Origin: Acidovorax benzenivorans
GTDB lineage: Bacteria; Pseudomonadota; Gammaproteobacteria; Burkholderiales; Burkholderiaceae_C
Reading direction: 5' to 3'
Assembly (NCBI RefSeq): GCF_028680575.1
Contig: NZ_JAPCKI010000021.1
Span: forward strand, 31,092 to 95,091
DNA length: 64,000 nt
In this document: piece after piece, positions 18,175 through 27,172 of the stretch
How positions within the stretch are numbered: the first letter of the stretch is position 1
How the letters are laid out: every line of letters starts with the position of its first letter
Position numbers and translations under genes: made by a program
Notes under the pieces: generated by a model
Told to the model about the DNA's origin: nothing
Database searches by the model: none
The model's input: the letters and a program-made list of their open reading frames with translations, nothing else

Positions 18175-18402
18175 CTACCTGGGTTTCTGCTCCGGCCGAT
18201 CACCGTAGAAACGCCGCTTGGCGGCTTCTGCGGCGCGTCGGCAAAGTTCATCATCGACCTTCGCGCGATCTTCCTTGCACAGCCGTTGAATCTCCTTGAT
18301 GCGTTCGGGATTGGCTGTAAGCGCGTCTACCGTTTCTGAAAGTTGAGAGGGTCCACATGCAGTCAGTGTGGCAGCCAGCATCAGCAGCATCACCTTATTC
18401 AT
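18175..18402 (-). CDS. EexN/TrbK-like entry-exclusion lipoprotein
   Basis: A 75-aa predicted lipoprotein with signal ending TLTAC, then LTANPERIKEIQRLC and CRRAAEAAKRRFYG. The second half aligns with the TrbK-like protein at 10162-10512, so the two look like paralogues. It lies upstream of traG, the EexN position in Tn4371-like elements. Role in blocking entry of a second element is inferred from the family. Confidence 0.8.
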   Translation of the reverse strand: MNKVMLLMLAATLTACGPSQLSETVDALTANPERIKEIQRLCKEDRAKVDDELCRRAAEAAKRRFYGDRPEQKPR

Positions 18403-18415
18403 GGTTCCAATCCTT

Positions 18416-19342
18416 TCATCGGGTGGGTCGGGAATTTTTGGCATTGCTCAGATTACCTGCCGAGTCAATGAAGGCCACTCGTTCAATGAACCGGGTCAAC
18501 ATCTCAGGAGTCTCCGCATCACGACGCAGCAGATAGGTTGTCAGCATCGGCGGTTTACCCGCCAAGGGTCGAGCCACAACACCAAGCTCGCGACTGGAGC
18601 TGATGTGCGCCGCGCCAGCCAGGCCCAAGGCCAACCCGGCGGAAACCAGAGTCATCATGAGGTCAAAGGTGGAAACGTGCTGGACTATCAGCGGCTCCTG
18701 CTCGTGCCTGCGCAGGATGCGCTCGACCTGACGCGCATGGCCTTCGCAGATTGCCGGATCGCCCAACACCAGCGGATAGTGCAGCACTTCCTCCAGCGGA
18801 ACCTGCCTGAAGGAGAGCACGGGATGGCGAGCAGGTACTGCGACCATCAATTCGTCCTCCCAGGCAGATGTGGCCACGATGCCATCGCCCACATCATCGG
18901 CCATCGAAAAGCCGACATCGTATAGGTCATCGTGCAAGCCTTTGATCTGCTGGGCAAGCGGAACCTCGAATAATCGAACCTCGACCTCGGGGTCTTCTTC
19001 GCGGCACTGCGCAAGCAGCGCCGGCAAGCGTGATGGCGTGATGCCATCGGACAAGGCAATGCGCAATTGCCCGTGATAGCCATTGGAGGCAGACCTGACG
19101 CTATCGCGGGCTTGTTCCAGCGCAGTAAAGATGCGCGGTACGTGTTCCAAGAGCAATCGACCTGCACGGGTCAGTTGCGTGCTGCGGGTAGTGCGAACGA
19201 ACAGGCGCGCACCAAGTTCTTCCTCCAGTTCCTTGATGGTGCGAGACAGCGGCGATTGGTCGATGTGTAGCCGTTCAGCGGCACGAGCGAAATGAAGCTC
19301 CTCCGCGACAGCGATGAAACATCGAAGTTGGCGCAATTCCAC
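18416..19342 (-). CDS. LysR-family transcriptional regulator
   Basis: A 308-aa regulator with the N-terminal winged helix (RQLRCFIAVAEELHFARAAERLHIDQSPLSRTIKELE region, residues 3-37) and a LysR substrate domain from about 90. LysR genes next to traG are common in this ICE family. It is 13 bp upstream of the EexN-like gene and is probably cotranscribed with it. The target and inducer are unknown; the 194 bp upstream have no clear divergent gene. Confidence 0.92.
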   Translation of the reverse strand: MELRQLRCFIAVAEELHFARAAERLHIDQSPLSRTIKELEEELGARLFVRTTRSTQLTRAGRLLLEHVPRIFTALEQARDSVRSASNGYHGQLRIALSDGITPSRLPALLAQCREEDPEVEVRLFEVPLAQQIKGLHDDLYDVGFSMADDVGDGIVATSAWEDELMVAVPARHPVLSFRQVPLEEVLHYPLVLGDPAICEGHARQVERILRRHEQEPLIVQHVSTFDLMMTLVSAGLALGLAGAAHISSSRELGVVARPLAGKPPMLTTYLLRRDAETPEMLTRFIERVAFIDSAGNLSNAKNSRPTR

Positions 19343-19536
19343 TTATGCCCTTCCTAGCGTTTCAGATCGTCCATGTTCTATGGGGTGCGGTCTGATGCTT
19401 CATTCATATGAGCACACCAGGGACGCTGTCCTCCGAACCGAAAGTGTCCCGGTTGCGATGCAAGCAGTCCAATCCGAATTGCAAAAGCTAGTGGTATGTT
19501 ACTCACTAAATTATCAAAAGACAATGACTGAATCGA

Positions 19537-21555
19537 TCAATAGGCGAGGCAAGTCCCCCTCCTTTCGGCGGGAGGGAGGTCTGCGGTTGTCAGCTGATGC
19601 CTTGCAATGTCTTCACGCAGGATTCGCGTGATCTCCGCGATTGAAGCAGCGGTCTCCTGCACGCTGTGCCCGGACACGATGATTCTTTCCGAGGCGGCCC
19701 CCTCCAAATGGGCACTTCTGTACGGAACCAGGCCGTCGTCGGAGTCCGCAAGAGAACCATCGGTGTTCTGCCTGGCGATAATCGAGTGATATAACACCCG
19801 ACCCGAGATAGGAAGCTCCGCTGCGGCTTTGACAAAAGGATCCTTTTCGTCGAGTTGATCAATGCTGTTGGGAATGCGCTCCAGGAGCGTTTCCTGGGTT
19901 GTTCCCATGGTGTAGGCGCGAGCCGGAATGGCGCCAGCGAGCGCTTCCAGCAGCGTCAGCGGCAAGCGGACCAATCCGGCTACCCAGCGCCCAAACCCTT
20001 GGCCGGCAACCACGGTTCCACGGTGGGGCGTGGCGATGAATATCACCCGCTCAACACCTCGAAATGGCTGAAATTGCAGGAGAGGGTCAATTTTGGCGCG
20101 GCTCTTGCCAAGACGATTCAGATCGATCCTCGGATCCGATTCGGCCCATTTCAACAATTGCTGATCCGACGTGGAGACCATCAACCGCGCGAGCACTCCG
20201 CCCATGCTGTGCCCAACCAACACCAGCCCGTGTGAAGCTGCGGTTTTATCCTCCGGGTCGAAGTGATGCAAAGCGGCCAGCAGAACTTGTCGGATTGCCG
20301 CATGATTGGCTGGCAGCGGCATGTTCGTGGGGTAATAGACCTGCCAGACTTGGAAGGCGCACCGCAGTTCTTCGTCGGCCAGAAGTTCATTGGCCAGGTT
20401 GACCCAAGCCTCGGGGCTGCTCGCCAGTCCATGCAGCATCACGATGATGCGCCGCTGTGGATCGAATGGCTGCATCAGATACAGGCGCGGCTGATCGATT
20501 CCACGGTCACGCCCAAGCAGACCCAACAACGATTGCCGATTGAACTCCGAGCGTGCCAGCCACAGACCATAGCCAGCTGTGAAATTGCCAGCCAGCGGAA
20601 CGCGTTGCCCATGGAGCGACAAATAGTCTTGCACCAGCGGGTCATATACCGCAACGACGAGTTCGTGCGAGGCCAGCAGCTCCTCCATAGAGCGCACGTC
20701 GAAGCGGAGCACTACCGTCACGTTGGGGGTGGGCATTTCGTTCCAGGCGTTGGATTTCGTCGAAAAATCATCTCCGGTGGGTAACCCGTTTTGATTGATC
20801 AACGACTGGGCATCGGTTACGGCCACCAGTTCAGCGCCCAGGCCATCCCTACGGTAGATGCCGCGCAGACCTTGGAATCTCAGCGCGCTGGCAGGCAACA
20901 ACTCGCGCGGCATTGCCGCGCCGTTCGGCAGGCGAGCATTCAGGTCAACTCGCAAAGTCCAATCACCCAAACGCAGCACACCTTTGGCCTTGACAGCCTT
21001 CGCATCCGGTTTCCCTTGGCGTACGCCAAACAGCTGTGCGACCGTTTTTTGTACTGCGTAGTTGTACCAGTCGCGCACCTGCGTCTGCCGCTCCTCAAAC
21101 GCGCGTTCGCCGGGTGCGCGCCTGGTAAAGAAGAGATAGGCATACGCATACCGTGCCGTCTCGATCCAAGCTGAAGTGGAGGAGGATTCGGTGTAAGGAG
21201 CCGAAATTGAAATGGACACGGCATGCTGCAACCAAAGCTCAGCCAGAGCCGATGTCCTAGTCTCTTCGTCCATGTCCTTGACCGCGGCTATCGCCGCAAT
21301 ACAAGCAAGTGAGGTGCTCTTTGCGCAGGCCCGTTCATCAATTTCGGCGACGCGGAGGGCCTGCACAGTCAACGCACTTAGTTTTCCCGTGCCGAGGACA
21401 TCGCCCCGCCGTAGCGCAACGTATTCATCCGGTGCCATTGCGCGTACAGTCACAGAGGGCTTGAACTCGCTGACAATCGCGCAGCCGCCAAGTGCGAACA
21501 CGGCAACGATCACGATCGACCACCGCAAAGAGAATGCAAAGGCCACCTGTCTCAC
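19537..21555 (-). CDS. Large alpha/beta-hydrolase lipoprotein
   Basis: A predicted 672-aa lipoprotein with a signal ending ALGGC. Residues up to about 350 match no domain I recognise. The C-terminal half is an alpha/beta hydrolase with the oxyanion strand VMLHGLASS and nucleophile Ser450 in GHSMGG, like esterases/PGAP1-type lipases; a His in IVSGHSVQE could complete the triad. The substrate is unknown; lipid or hydroxyalkanoate oligomer esters are possible given the PHB genes. The start is a choice among in-frame GTG codons at 21570, 21555 and 21546. It is the last gene of the leftward cargo operon. Confidence 0.8.
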   Translation of the reverse strand: MRQVAFAFSLRWSIVIVAVFALGGCAIVSEFKPSVTVRAMAPDEYVALRRGDVLGTGKLSALTVQALRVAEIDERACAKSTSLACIAAIAAVKDMDEETRTSALAELWLQHAVSISISAPYTESSSTSAWIETARYAYAYLFFTRRAPGERAFEERQTQVRDWYNYAVQKTVAQLFGVRQGKPDAKAVKAKGVLRLGDWTLRVDLNARLPNGAAMPRELLPASALRFQGLRGIYRRDGLGAELVAVTDAQSLINQNGLPTGDDFSTKSNAWNEMPTPNVTVVLRFDVRSMEELLASHELVVAVYDPLVQDYLSLHGQRVPLAGNFTAGYGLWLARSEFNRQSLLGLLGRDRGIDQPRLYLMQPFDPQRRIIVMLHGLASSPEAWVNLANELLADEELRCAFQVWQVYYPTNMPLPANHAAIRQVLLAALHHFDPEDKTAASHGLVLVGHSMGGVLARLMVSTSDQQLLKWAESDPRIDLNRLGKSRAKIDPLLQFQPFRGVERVIFIATPHRGTVVAGQGFGRWVAGLVRLPLTLLEALAGAIPARAYTMGTTQETLLERIPNSIDQLDEKDPFVKAAAELPISGRVLYHSIIARQNTDGSLADSDDGLVPYRSAHLEGAASERIIVSGHSVQETAASIAEITRILREDIARHQLTTADLPPAERRGTCLAY

Positions 21556-21602
21556 ACCTTGATGCTGCACCGGCGTTGCCGACCTCAGCCGCGACCGTAA
21601 TT

Positions 21603-22355
21603 TCAAGCGGCGGTATAGCCGCCATCGACCACCAGCGCGCTGCCGCACATGTAGTTGGCGCCCTCGGAGAGCAGGAAGCAGGCAGCGTGGGCGATCTCTT
21701 CGGACTGGCCCAGGCGCCCGATTGCGTGCATGCCCTTGAGCGCCGCCAACGTCGCCTCGTCCAACACTTTGAGCAGCGGCGTATCGATATAGCCCGGGTG
21801 GATGGAGTTGATGCGGATGCCCTGCGCCGCGTAGGCCAGCGCCGCTGAACGCGTGAGGCCGGTGACACCGTGCTTGGCGGCGACGTAGGCTGGGGCGGTG
21901 GCGCTGCCAACCAGGCCGAGGATGGACGACATGTTGACGATGGCACCACCACCGGCGGCCAGCATGGCCGGAATCTGCGCCCGCAGGGCATATTGAACAC
22001 CAGAGAGATTGACGTCGATGACGTGCTGCCACTCGTCCGCCGCCAGTTCTCCCGCAGGTTTGAGCGTACCGCTGATACCGGCATTGTTGAATGCCAGATC
22101 CAGGGCGCCGAAATGTTCGAGTGCGCACTGCACCGCTGCTTGTGCGTCGTCGGGACGGGCGGTGTTGCCGGCGTGCGCCACGGCGCGGCCGCCGGCGGCG
22201 TCGATGGCCTCCACCACGCGCCGTGCGGCCTCAAGGTCGATGTCGGAGACAACAACCTGCACGCCGTTGGCGGCCAGCAGACGGGCCGTCGCCTCGCCGA
22301 TGCCGGAGCCACCGCCGCTGACGATGGCGCTGTTGCCCTTGAAGCTGTATTTCAT
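21603..22355 (-). CDS. SDR-family dehydrogenase, 3-hydroxybutyrate dehydrogenase-like
   Basis: A 250-aa short-chain dehydrogenase/reductase with the nucleotide motif SGGGSGIGEA near the N-terminus, NNAG, the catalytic Ser-Tyr-Lys set (NMSSILG, then PAYVAAKHG) and a C-terminus VVDGGYTAA. Its place beside PHB genes suggests interconversion of 3-hydroxybutyrate and acetoacetate, but the SDR sequence alone does not fix the substrate. The gap to the upstream phosphotransacetylase-like gene is 49 bp. Confidence 0.85.
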   Translation of the reverse strand: MKYSFKGNSAIVSGGGSGIGEATARLLAANGVQVVVSDIDLEAARRVVEAIDAAGGRAVAHAGNTARPDDAQAAVQCALEHFGALDLAFNNAGISGTLKPAGELAADEWQHVIDVNLSGVQYALRAQIPAMLAAGGGAIVNMSSILGLVGSATAPAYVAAKHGVTGLTRSAALAYAAQGIRINSIHPGYIDTPLLKVLDEATLAALKGMHAIGRLGQSEEIAHAACFLLSEGANYMCGSALVVDGGYTAA

Positions 22356-22404
22356 GGTGAAGACTCCATTTTGAAATGCGGGTTGAATCGGTGGCGCAAG
22401 CGCC

Positions 22405-23361
22405 TCACGGCGGCGCGGCGCGCCTGCGTTCGGCCAGCATGAGTGCAATGGCGCAGGATGCCAGGCGCGTGGTGCGCGAGTCGGAGCGGCTGGTGAGCAC
22501 GATGGGCACACGCGCGCCCATGACGATGCCGGCGCTTTCGGCACCGCCCAGGAACTCAAGCTGCTTGGCCAGCATGTTGCCGCTTTCCAGATCAGGCACA
22601 ACAAGCACGTCAGCCTGCCCTGCCACGGCCGACCGGATGCCCTTGACTTGCGCGGCCTCGGGCGAGACTGCGTTGTCGAAGGCCAGCGGCCCGTCGACTA
22701 GGCCGCCTGTGATCTGGCCGCGATCGGCCATCTTGCACAGGGCTGCCGCATCCAGCGTCGAGCGCATGCGAGGGTTCACCGTTTCCACCGCCGCCAGGAT
22801 GGCGACTTTGGGTTCGGGCACACCGATGACGTGTGCCAGATCGATGGCGTTGCGCACGATATCGGCCTTGTCCTCAAGCGACGGAGCGATGTTGATGGCG
22901 GCGTCGGTGAGGATGAAGGGCCGGGGGTAGCTGGCCGTCTGCATGATGTAGCAGTGCGTCAAGCGGCGCTCGGTGCGCAGGCCAGCCTCGGGGGCCAGAA
23001 TGGCGCCCAGGTACTCGTCGCTGTGCAAGCTGCCTTTCATCAGTGCCTGCACCTCGCCCTTGCCAGCCAGCCGGGCGGCGGTGGCCGCGGCAGCGTGGCT
23101 GTGCGGCACATCAACGATCTCACTGTCCCCCAGATCCAGCCCGAAATCGGCTGCAACGGCGCGCAGCTTGGCAAGCGGCGCCACCAGCACTGGCGTGATG
23201 ATGCCGGCATCGCGTGCGTCCAGTGCACCGCCCAGGCTGAGCGCGTCGCAGGGGTGCACGACGGCAGTGCGCACCGGGGCCACGGCTTTGACATGGGCGA
23301 TGAGACGCGCGACACCACTGGGAGCAACGGCACTAACGTGTTCAGAAGTTTGTTCGTTCAT
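22405..23361 (-). CDS. Phosphate acetyl/butyryltransferase family protein
   Basis: A 318-aa PTA/PTB-family acyltransferase that should interconvert acyl-CoA and acyl-phosphate. Family segments include ALMKGSLHSDEYLGA, LTDAAINIAPSLEDK and DNAVSPEAAQVKGI. Length and sequence resemble the catalytic domain of bifunctional enoyl-CoA hydratase/phosphate acetyltransferase annotations, without the hydratase part. With the acetate kinase at 39362 it would complete an acetyl-CoA to acetate plus ATP route. It overlaps the usp gene by 4 bp. Confidence 0.87.
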   Translation of the reverse strand: MNEQTSEHVSAVAPSGVARLIAHVKAVAPVRTAVVHPCDALSLGGALDARDAGIITPVLVAPLAKLRAVAADFGLDLGDSEIVDVPHSHAAAATAARLAGKGEVQALMKGSLHSDEYLGAILAPEAGLRTERRLTHCYIMQTASYPRPFILTDAAINIAPSLEDKADIVRNAIDLAHVIGVPEPKVAILAAVETVNPRMRSTLDAAALCKMADRGQITGGLVDGPLAFDNAVSPEAAQVKGIRSAVAGQADVLVVPDLESGNMLAKQLEFLGGAESAGIVMGARVPIVLTSRSDSRTTRLASCAIALMLAERRRAAPP

Positions 23362-23822
23362 GTGATTCCTTTGCGGTGCGGTTGGCGTACCAGCATCACG
23401 GGAACCGGCGCGATGCGCGCGATCTGCTCCGCGTCGCTGCCGAGCAGCAGCCGATCCACGCCGCGACGCCCGTGGGTGCCCAGGATGACCAGATCACACG
23501 CACTTGCCTCGGCCTGCTTGGCGATTTGTTCCGACACGCGCTCGGCACCGCTTTCAAGAAGCACCGTCTCCACGGCAAGTCCGTCCTGACGCAATCCGTT
23601 GGCGGCCTCATCCAGCAAGGCCTGTCCAGCCGCCATGAAGCGCGGACGGACATCCTCGATGTAGACCTTCGGACGTTCGAAACCCGTGCTGTGTCGGGTC
23701 GGCTCGACGACATGCAGCAGGATCACCGTGCCGCCACTCAGATGGGCCAAAGCGCGGGCATGATCGAGGGCCAGAAGCGATGTGGGACTGCCGTCCAGCG
23801 GCACCAGGAGTCGTGAATACAT
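23358..23822 (-). CDS. Universal stress protein (UspA family)
   Basis: A 154-aa single-domain Usp. The N-terminal strand LLVPLDGSPTS and the C-terminal ATP-binding signature LGTHGRRGVDRLLLGSDAEQ (GxHGxxG-x9-GS) are present, so it likely binds ATP. The ATG at 23822 is chosen because the 28 codons upstream are not Usp-like. Usp proteins are prominent in low-oxygen and stationary-phase regulons, including the Burkholderia lxa locus. Confidence 0.93.
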   Translation of the reverse strand: MYSRLLVPLDGSPTSLLALDHARALAHLSGGTVILLHVVEPTRHSTGFERPKVYIEDVRPRFMAAGQALLDEAANGLRQDGLAVETVLLESGAERVSEQIAKQAEASACDLVILGTHGRRGVDRLLLGSDAEQIARIAPVPVMLVRQPHRKGIT

Positions 23823-23902
23823 GGCATTCCGTCCGAAGTCGATTGGTCTTGGGGATTGCAGCGTCAGAAATTGATTGCTTGTGGCGCGGATTCCATGGCC
23901 GC

Positions 23903-24649
23903 TCAATACATGTGCTGGCCACCATTCATGGCGACGTTGCTACCAGTCATGAAGGCGGCGGCTTCGCTGGCGATGAAGGCGACAAGCTCCGCAATCTCGG
24001 CTGGCTGACCGAGGCGCCCGACCGGAATCGCATCGATGATCTTCTGGCGCACATCCTCACGCACCGCCATCACCATCTCGGTGGCCAGATAACCCGGCGA
24101 GACGGTATTGACCGTCACGCCCTTGCGCGCCACTTCCAGCGCCAGCGCCTTGGTAAAGCCATGGACCCCGGCCTTGGCCGCCGAATAGTTGGTCTGCCCG
24201 AACTGGCCCTTGCTGCCATTGATCGACGAGACGTTGATGATGCGACCCCAGCCACGCTCGACCATCGGATCGATGAACGGCTTGGTGACGTTGAACATGG
24301 AATCCAGGTTGGTACGCAGTACGGCATCCCAGCCGACCTTGTCCATCTTGCGCAAGGTCGCGTCGCGGGTGATACCGGCGTTGTTCACCAGGATGTCAAT
24401 ACGATGTCCATCGACATGAATGCGCCGCGCCAGCTCCTGCGCCGACTCGTAGTCGGACACATCCACCCCGTAGGCCGCAAATCCGTAGCCCTGCGCCGCC
24501 TGCGTGTGCTGCCACTGGTCAATCGTGGGGTTGCCTGGCGTATGCGTGACGATCACGCGGTGGCCGGCATCGTGCAGGGAACGGGCGATCGCAGCGCCCA
24601 GTCCCCGGTTGCCTCCGGTCACCAAGGCCGTTCGTTGAGGGATGCTCAT
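23903..24649 (-). CDS. phaB: Acetoacetyl-CoA reductase PhaB
   Basis: NADPH-dependent reduction of acetoacetyl-CoA to (R)-3-hydroxybutyryl-CoA, the second step of PHB synthesis. The 248-aa SDR shows TGGNRGLG, NNAGITRD, the active-site segment SSINGSKGQFGQTNYSAAKAG trimmed here to GQFGQTNYSAAKAG, and VNTVSPGYLATEMV; these closely follow the Cupriavidus necator enzyme (246 aa). It starts 10 bp after the phasin gene and precedes usp by 80 bp. No beta-ketothiolase gene is present in the window. Confidence 0.95.
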   Translation of the reverse strand: MSIPQRTALVTGGNRGLGAAIARSLHDAGHRVIVTHTPGNPTIDQWQHTQAAQGYGFAAYGVDVSDYESAQELARRIHVDGHRIDILVNNAGITRDATLRKMDKVGWDAVLRTNLDSMFNVTKPFIDPMVERGWGRIINVSSINGSKGQFGQTNYSAAKAGVHGFTKALALEVARKGVTVNTVSPGYLATEMVMAVREDVRQKIIDAIPVGRLGQPAEIAELVAFIASEAAAFMTGSNVAMNGGQHMY

Positions 24650-24659
24650 GGCAACCTCT

Positions 24660-25103
24660 TCACTTCTTGGCTTTGCCCTGGGGCGCAGTGGATGGCGCGG
24701 TCCAGGGCTGGGCCCATTGCTGGCAAAGCTGGGCAAAAGAGGCTGTGTCACCACTGGCGCCGAATGCCTCGGAGACGGATGCCTGCCAGGCCGAGAGCGA
24801 TTGGCGCAAGCCATCGGCAAAGACTGCCTGGCTTTTCGCGGCGGCCTGGCCGACCGCTTGGGTATCGCCCATGCGGCCCTGGGACAGGCGCCAGAACACC
24901 TCGGTCGGCAAGGTTGCAAGCGCCTGCCAGTCGGCCGCCTGTTGGAGGTTCTGGATGCGCGAGGTGGTCTCTAGCATGCTGCCAGCGCTGAGCTGTTGCA
25001 TGGCTTCCAGCCAGTGATGGCCGCTTTCTTGCAGCAAACGGGTGATCTGAAGCTGCAGTTCGGCATTGGCCTTGTAAAGTTGGATGGGCAGTTCACTGTT
25101 CAT
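24660..25103 (-). CDS. Phasin-like PHA granule protein
   Basis: A 147-aa, helical, Gln/Ala-rich protein without cysteine or signal peptide, of phasin size and composition (NAELQLQITRLLQESGHHWLEA, shown here in part as LQLQITRLLQ). Phasins coat PHB granules. It lies between phaC (gap 108 bp) and phaB (10 bp), which strengthens the call. The C-terminal APQGKAKK tail is basic. Confidence 0.85.
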   Translation of the reverse strand: MNSELPIQLYKANAELQLQITRLLQESGHHWLEAMQQLSAGSMLETTSRIQNLQQAADWQALATLPTEVFWRLSQGRMGDTQAVGQAAAKSQAVFADGLRQSLSAWQASVSEAFGASGDTASFAQLCQQWAQPWTAPSTAPQGKAKK

Positions 25104-25211
25104 TTCATTGCTCCACGGTCATGAGATGCCCCAATAGGGCGGGTATGGTCCATCCCGCAGGAGTGTCCCGGTCGAAGTCGGGTGGCTGAATTGAGGCCTC
25201 GGGGCGTCATG

Positions 25212-26969
25212 TCATCGCATTGCCACATAGGTTCCCGGCGCATCACCAAGCGGTGTTTGCGTGCCGCTCATCGCAGGCGGCGTCACACGCCCGGTCGAGC
25301 GCCGCGCCAGCCATTGCTGCCAGGCCGGCCACCAGGAGCCCTCGTTCAGTGGGGTTTCGGCGCGCCATGTTTGTGGATCAACGTAGCGGGCGCCGGTGCT
25401 GCGAGTCGCCATCTGGTAGCTGCGCCGCGGGTGCCCCGGCTCGCTGACCACGCCGGCGTTGTGCCCGCCACTGGTGAGGACGAAGGTCAGCTCCGCATCA
25501 CTGAGCAGGTGCATCTTGTAGACGGATGGCCAAGGGGCGACGTGATCGCGCACCGTGCCGACGATGAGCATCGGCGCTTCGATGTCGGCGATCGCCACCG
25601 GCCGTCCGCCGACCTGGTAGCGCCCCTCGGCCAGATCGTTGTTCAGATACAGGCGCCGCAGGTACTCGCTGTGCATGCGATATGGCATGCGCGTCACGTC
25701 GGCGTTCCAGGCCATCAGGTCATTGAACTGCTGGCGTTCGCCCAGCAGGTACTCGCGCACGCGGCGGGACCAGATCAGGTCGCGCGAGTTGAGCATCTGG
25801 AAAGATGCGGCCATCTGCTTGCCGTCGAGATAGCCTTTGTCCCACATCCCGGCTTCTAGCCAAGCCAACTGGCTGTCGTCGATGAACAGTGCGATTTCGC
25901 CCGACTCGCGGAAATCGGTCTCCGACGCCAGCAACGTCAAGCTGTGCAGCCGATCATCGCCGTCGCGCGCCATCGCAGCAGCGGCGATCGTCAGCAAGGT
26001 GCCGCCCAGGCAATAGCCAACCGCCTGCACCTTGCGCTCGGGCACGATGGCCGTGACCGTGTCCAGCGCATCCATGACCCCCAGCCACCGGTAATCCTCC
26101 AGGCCAAGGTCACGATCGACCACGGTCGGGTTCTTCCATGAAATGATGAACACCGTGTGCCCTTGGTCGACCAGGTACTTCACCATCGAGTTGTGTGGCG
26201 ACAGGTCTAGGATGTAGTACTTCATGATCCACGAGGGCACGATCAGCACCGGCTCGGCATACACATCGGGCGTCGTGGGTGTGTACTGGATCAGCTCGAT
26301 GAGGTGGTTGCGGAACACCACCTTTCCCGGCGTGACCGCCACGTCCTTGCCAACCTCGAAGCCTTCGACCCCGGCCGGCGCATCCTCAAGCGCGAGACGC
26401 TGCGCATCGTCGAAGAAGTTCATGGCGCCGCGCCACAGGTTGGCGCCGCCGCTGGCTCTGATGGCTTCCAGCACTTCCGGATTGGTCCAGACGAAATTCG
26501 AAGGCGACCACATGTCCAGCCACTGCCGCCCCGCGAAAGTGACCATGTTCTCGTGATGGCGCGACACGCCACGCACGCCGGTGGTGGCGTTGTGCCACCA
26601 CTGCTGCTGCAGCAAGAACCCTTGGTGAATGACGTTGAACGGCCACTGCTGCCAGGCCGGAGCCGCGAAGCGCCGATCCTGCTCCAGCGGTTCGATGCAC
26701 GTTGGGCAGCCCTGAGCGCTTGCAGCGTGCGCGGCGTAGCGCGCCAGGCGTTGCTGCTTGTGCAGCCCTTTTTCGATCAGGCTGCGCTGCTTGCCCGGTG
26801 AAAGGCTCAGGTGCAGCGCCCAGTCGTACCAAGCCAGCAAACCCGCAGCCGGCGACAGCCCGCCAGTGGCGCGCGCCCGCCAGGCGTTCGCCAGCGTATC
26901 CAGGACATCGGGGTGAAAGATTTCGGATGGTGCCGGCACGGACTTGTCAGACGTGGCAAGGGGGTTCAT
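25212..26969 (-). CDS. phaC: Class I poly(3-hydroxyalkanoate) synthase PhaC
   Basis: Polymerises (R)-3-hydroxyacyl-CoA into PHA at the granule surface. The 585-aa length is typical of class I. The lipase-like box is GYCLGG with catalytic Cys320; Asp475 (TVRDHVAPW) and His503 (SGGHNAG) complete the triad, in register with Cys319-Asp480-His508 of C. necator. It is the first gene of the leftward cargo operon, and a TetR-type operator lies 20 bp before its ATG. Confidence 0.96.
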   Translation of the reverse strand: MNPLATSDKSVPAPSEIFHPDVLDTLANAWRARATGGLSPAAGLLAWYDWALHLSLSPGKQRSLIEKGLHKQQRLARYAAHAASAQGCPTCIEPLEQDRRFAAPAWQQWPFNVIHQGFLLQQQWWHNATTGVRGVSRHHENMVTFAGRQWLDMWSPSNFVWTNPEVLEAIRASGGANLWRGAMNFFDDAQRLALEDAPAGVEGFEVGKDVAVTPGKVVFRNHLIELIQYTPTTPDVYAEPVLIVPSWIMKYYILDLSPHNSMVKYLVDQGHTVFIISWKNPTVVDRDLGLEDYRWLGVMDALDTVTAIVPERKVQAVGYCLGGTLLTIAAAAMARDGDDRLHSLTLLASETDFRESGEIALFIDDSQLAWLEAGMWDKGYLDGKQMAASFQMLNSRDLIWSRRVREYLLGERQQFNDLMAWNADVTRMPYRMHSEYLRRLYLNNDLAEGRYQVGGRPVAIADIEAPMLIVGTVRDHVAPWPSVYKMHLLSDAELTFVLTSGGHNAGVVSEPGHPRRSYQMATRSTGARYVDPQTWRAETPLNEGSWWPAWQQWLARRSTGRVTPPAMSGTQTPLGDAPGTYVAMR

Positions 26970-26989
26970 GTTTGATCATCTCATTTAGC

Positions 26990-27010
26990 AAGTGACTTAT
27001 TACTATCTTA
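26990..27010. promoter_or_regulatory. Operator-like site before phaC (copy 1)
   Basis: This 21-bp site matches the reverse complement of 27267-27287 at 19 of 21 positions. Its core AGTAATAAGTCACT (minus strand) is an imperfect 14-bp palindrome with half-sites AGTAAT and AGTGAC. It ends 20 bp before the phaC start codon, so a bound repressor would block leftward transcription. Confidence 0.75.
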
Positions 27011-27158
27011 TCGCTTGCAGGAAAAGATGCAAGCCTTGCTGGCCATGTGGGATGAATTTCCACTGGCGCCCCGGCGAATCAACTTCCCGCACCCTCAACG
27101 AACTAGCCGACTTGTCAGTCGAATGCCTCGTCAACCGCTTGAATGGCGCGCTCGCTTC

Positions 27159-27172
27159 TTGAGATTCATCAA
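27159..27172. promoter_or_regulatory. FNR/Anr-like box in the divergent control region
   Basis: TTGAG-ATTC-ATCAA matches the consensus TTGAT-N4-ATCAA at 9 of 10 defined positions. It lies between phaC and tetR, between the two operator-like sites. The functional content (PHB, acetate kinase, Usp, cytochrome c') fits oxygen control. I see no strong -10 element at the ideal distance on either side, which tempers the call. Confidence 0.5.

Noticed and set aside
21556..22128. N-terminal extension of the hydrolase frame by about 190 codons
   Set aside because: It is antisense/out-of-frame with the well-supported SDR gene; the lipoprotein signal marks the true start region.
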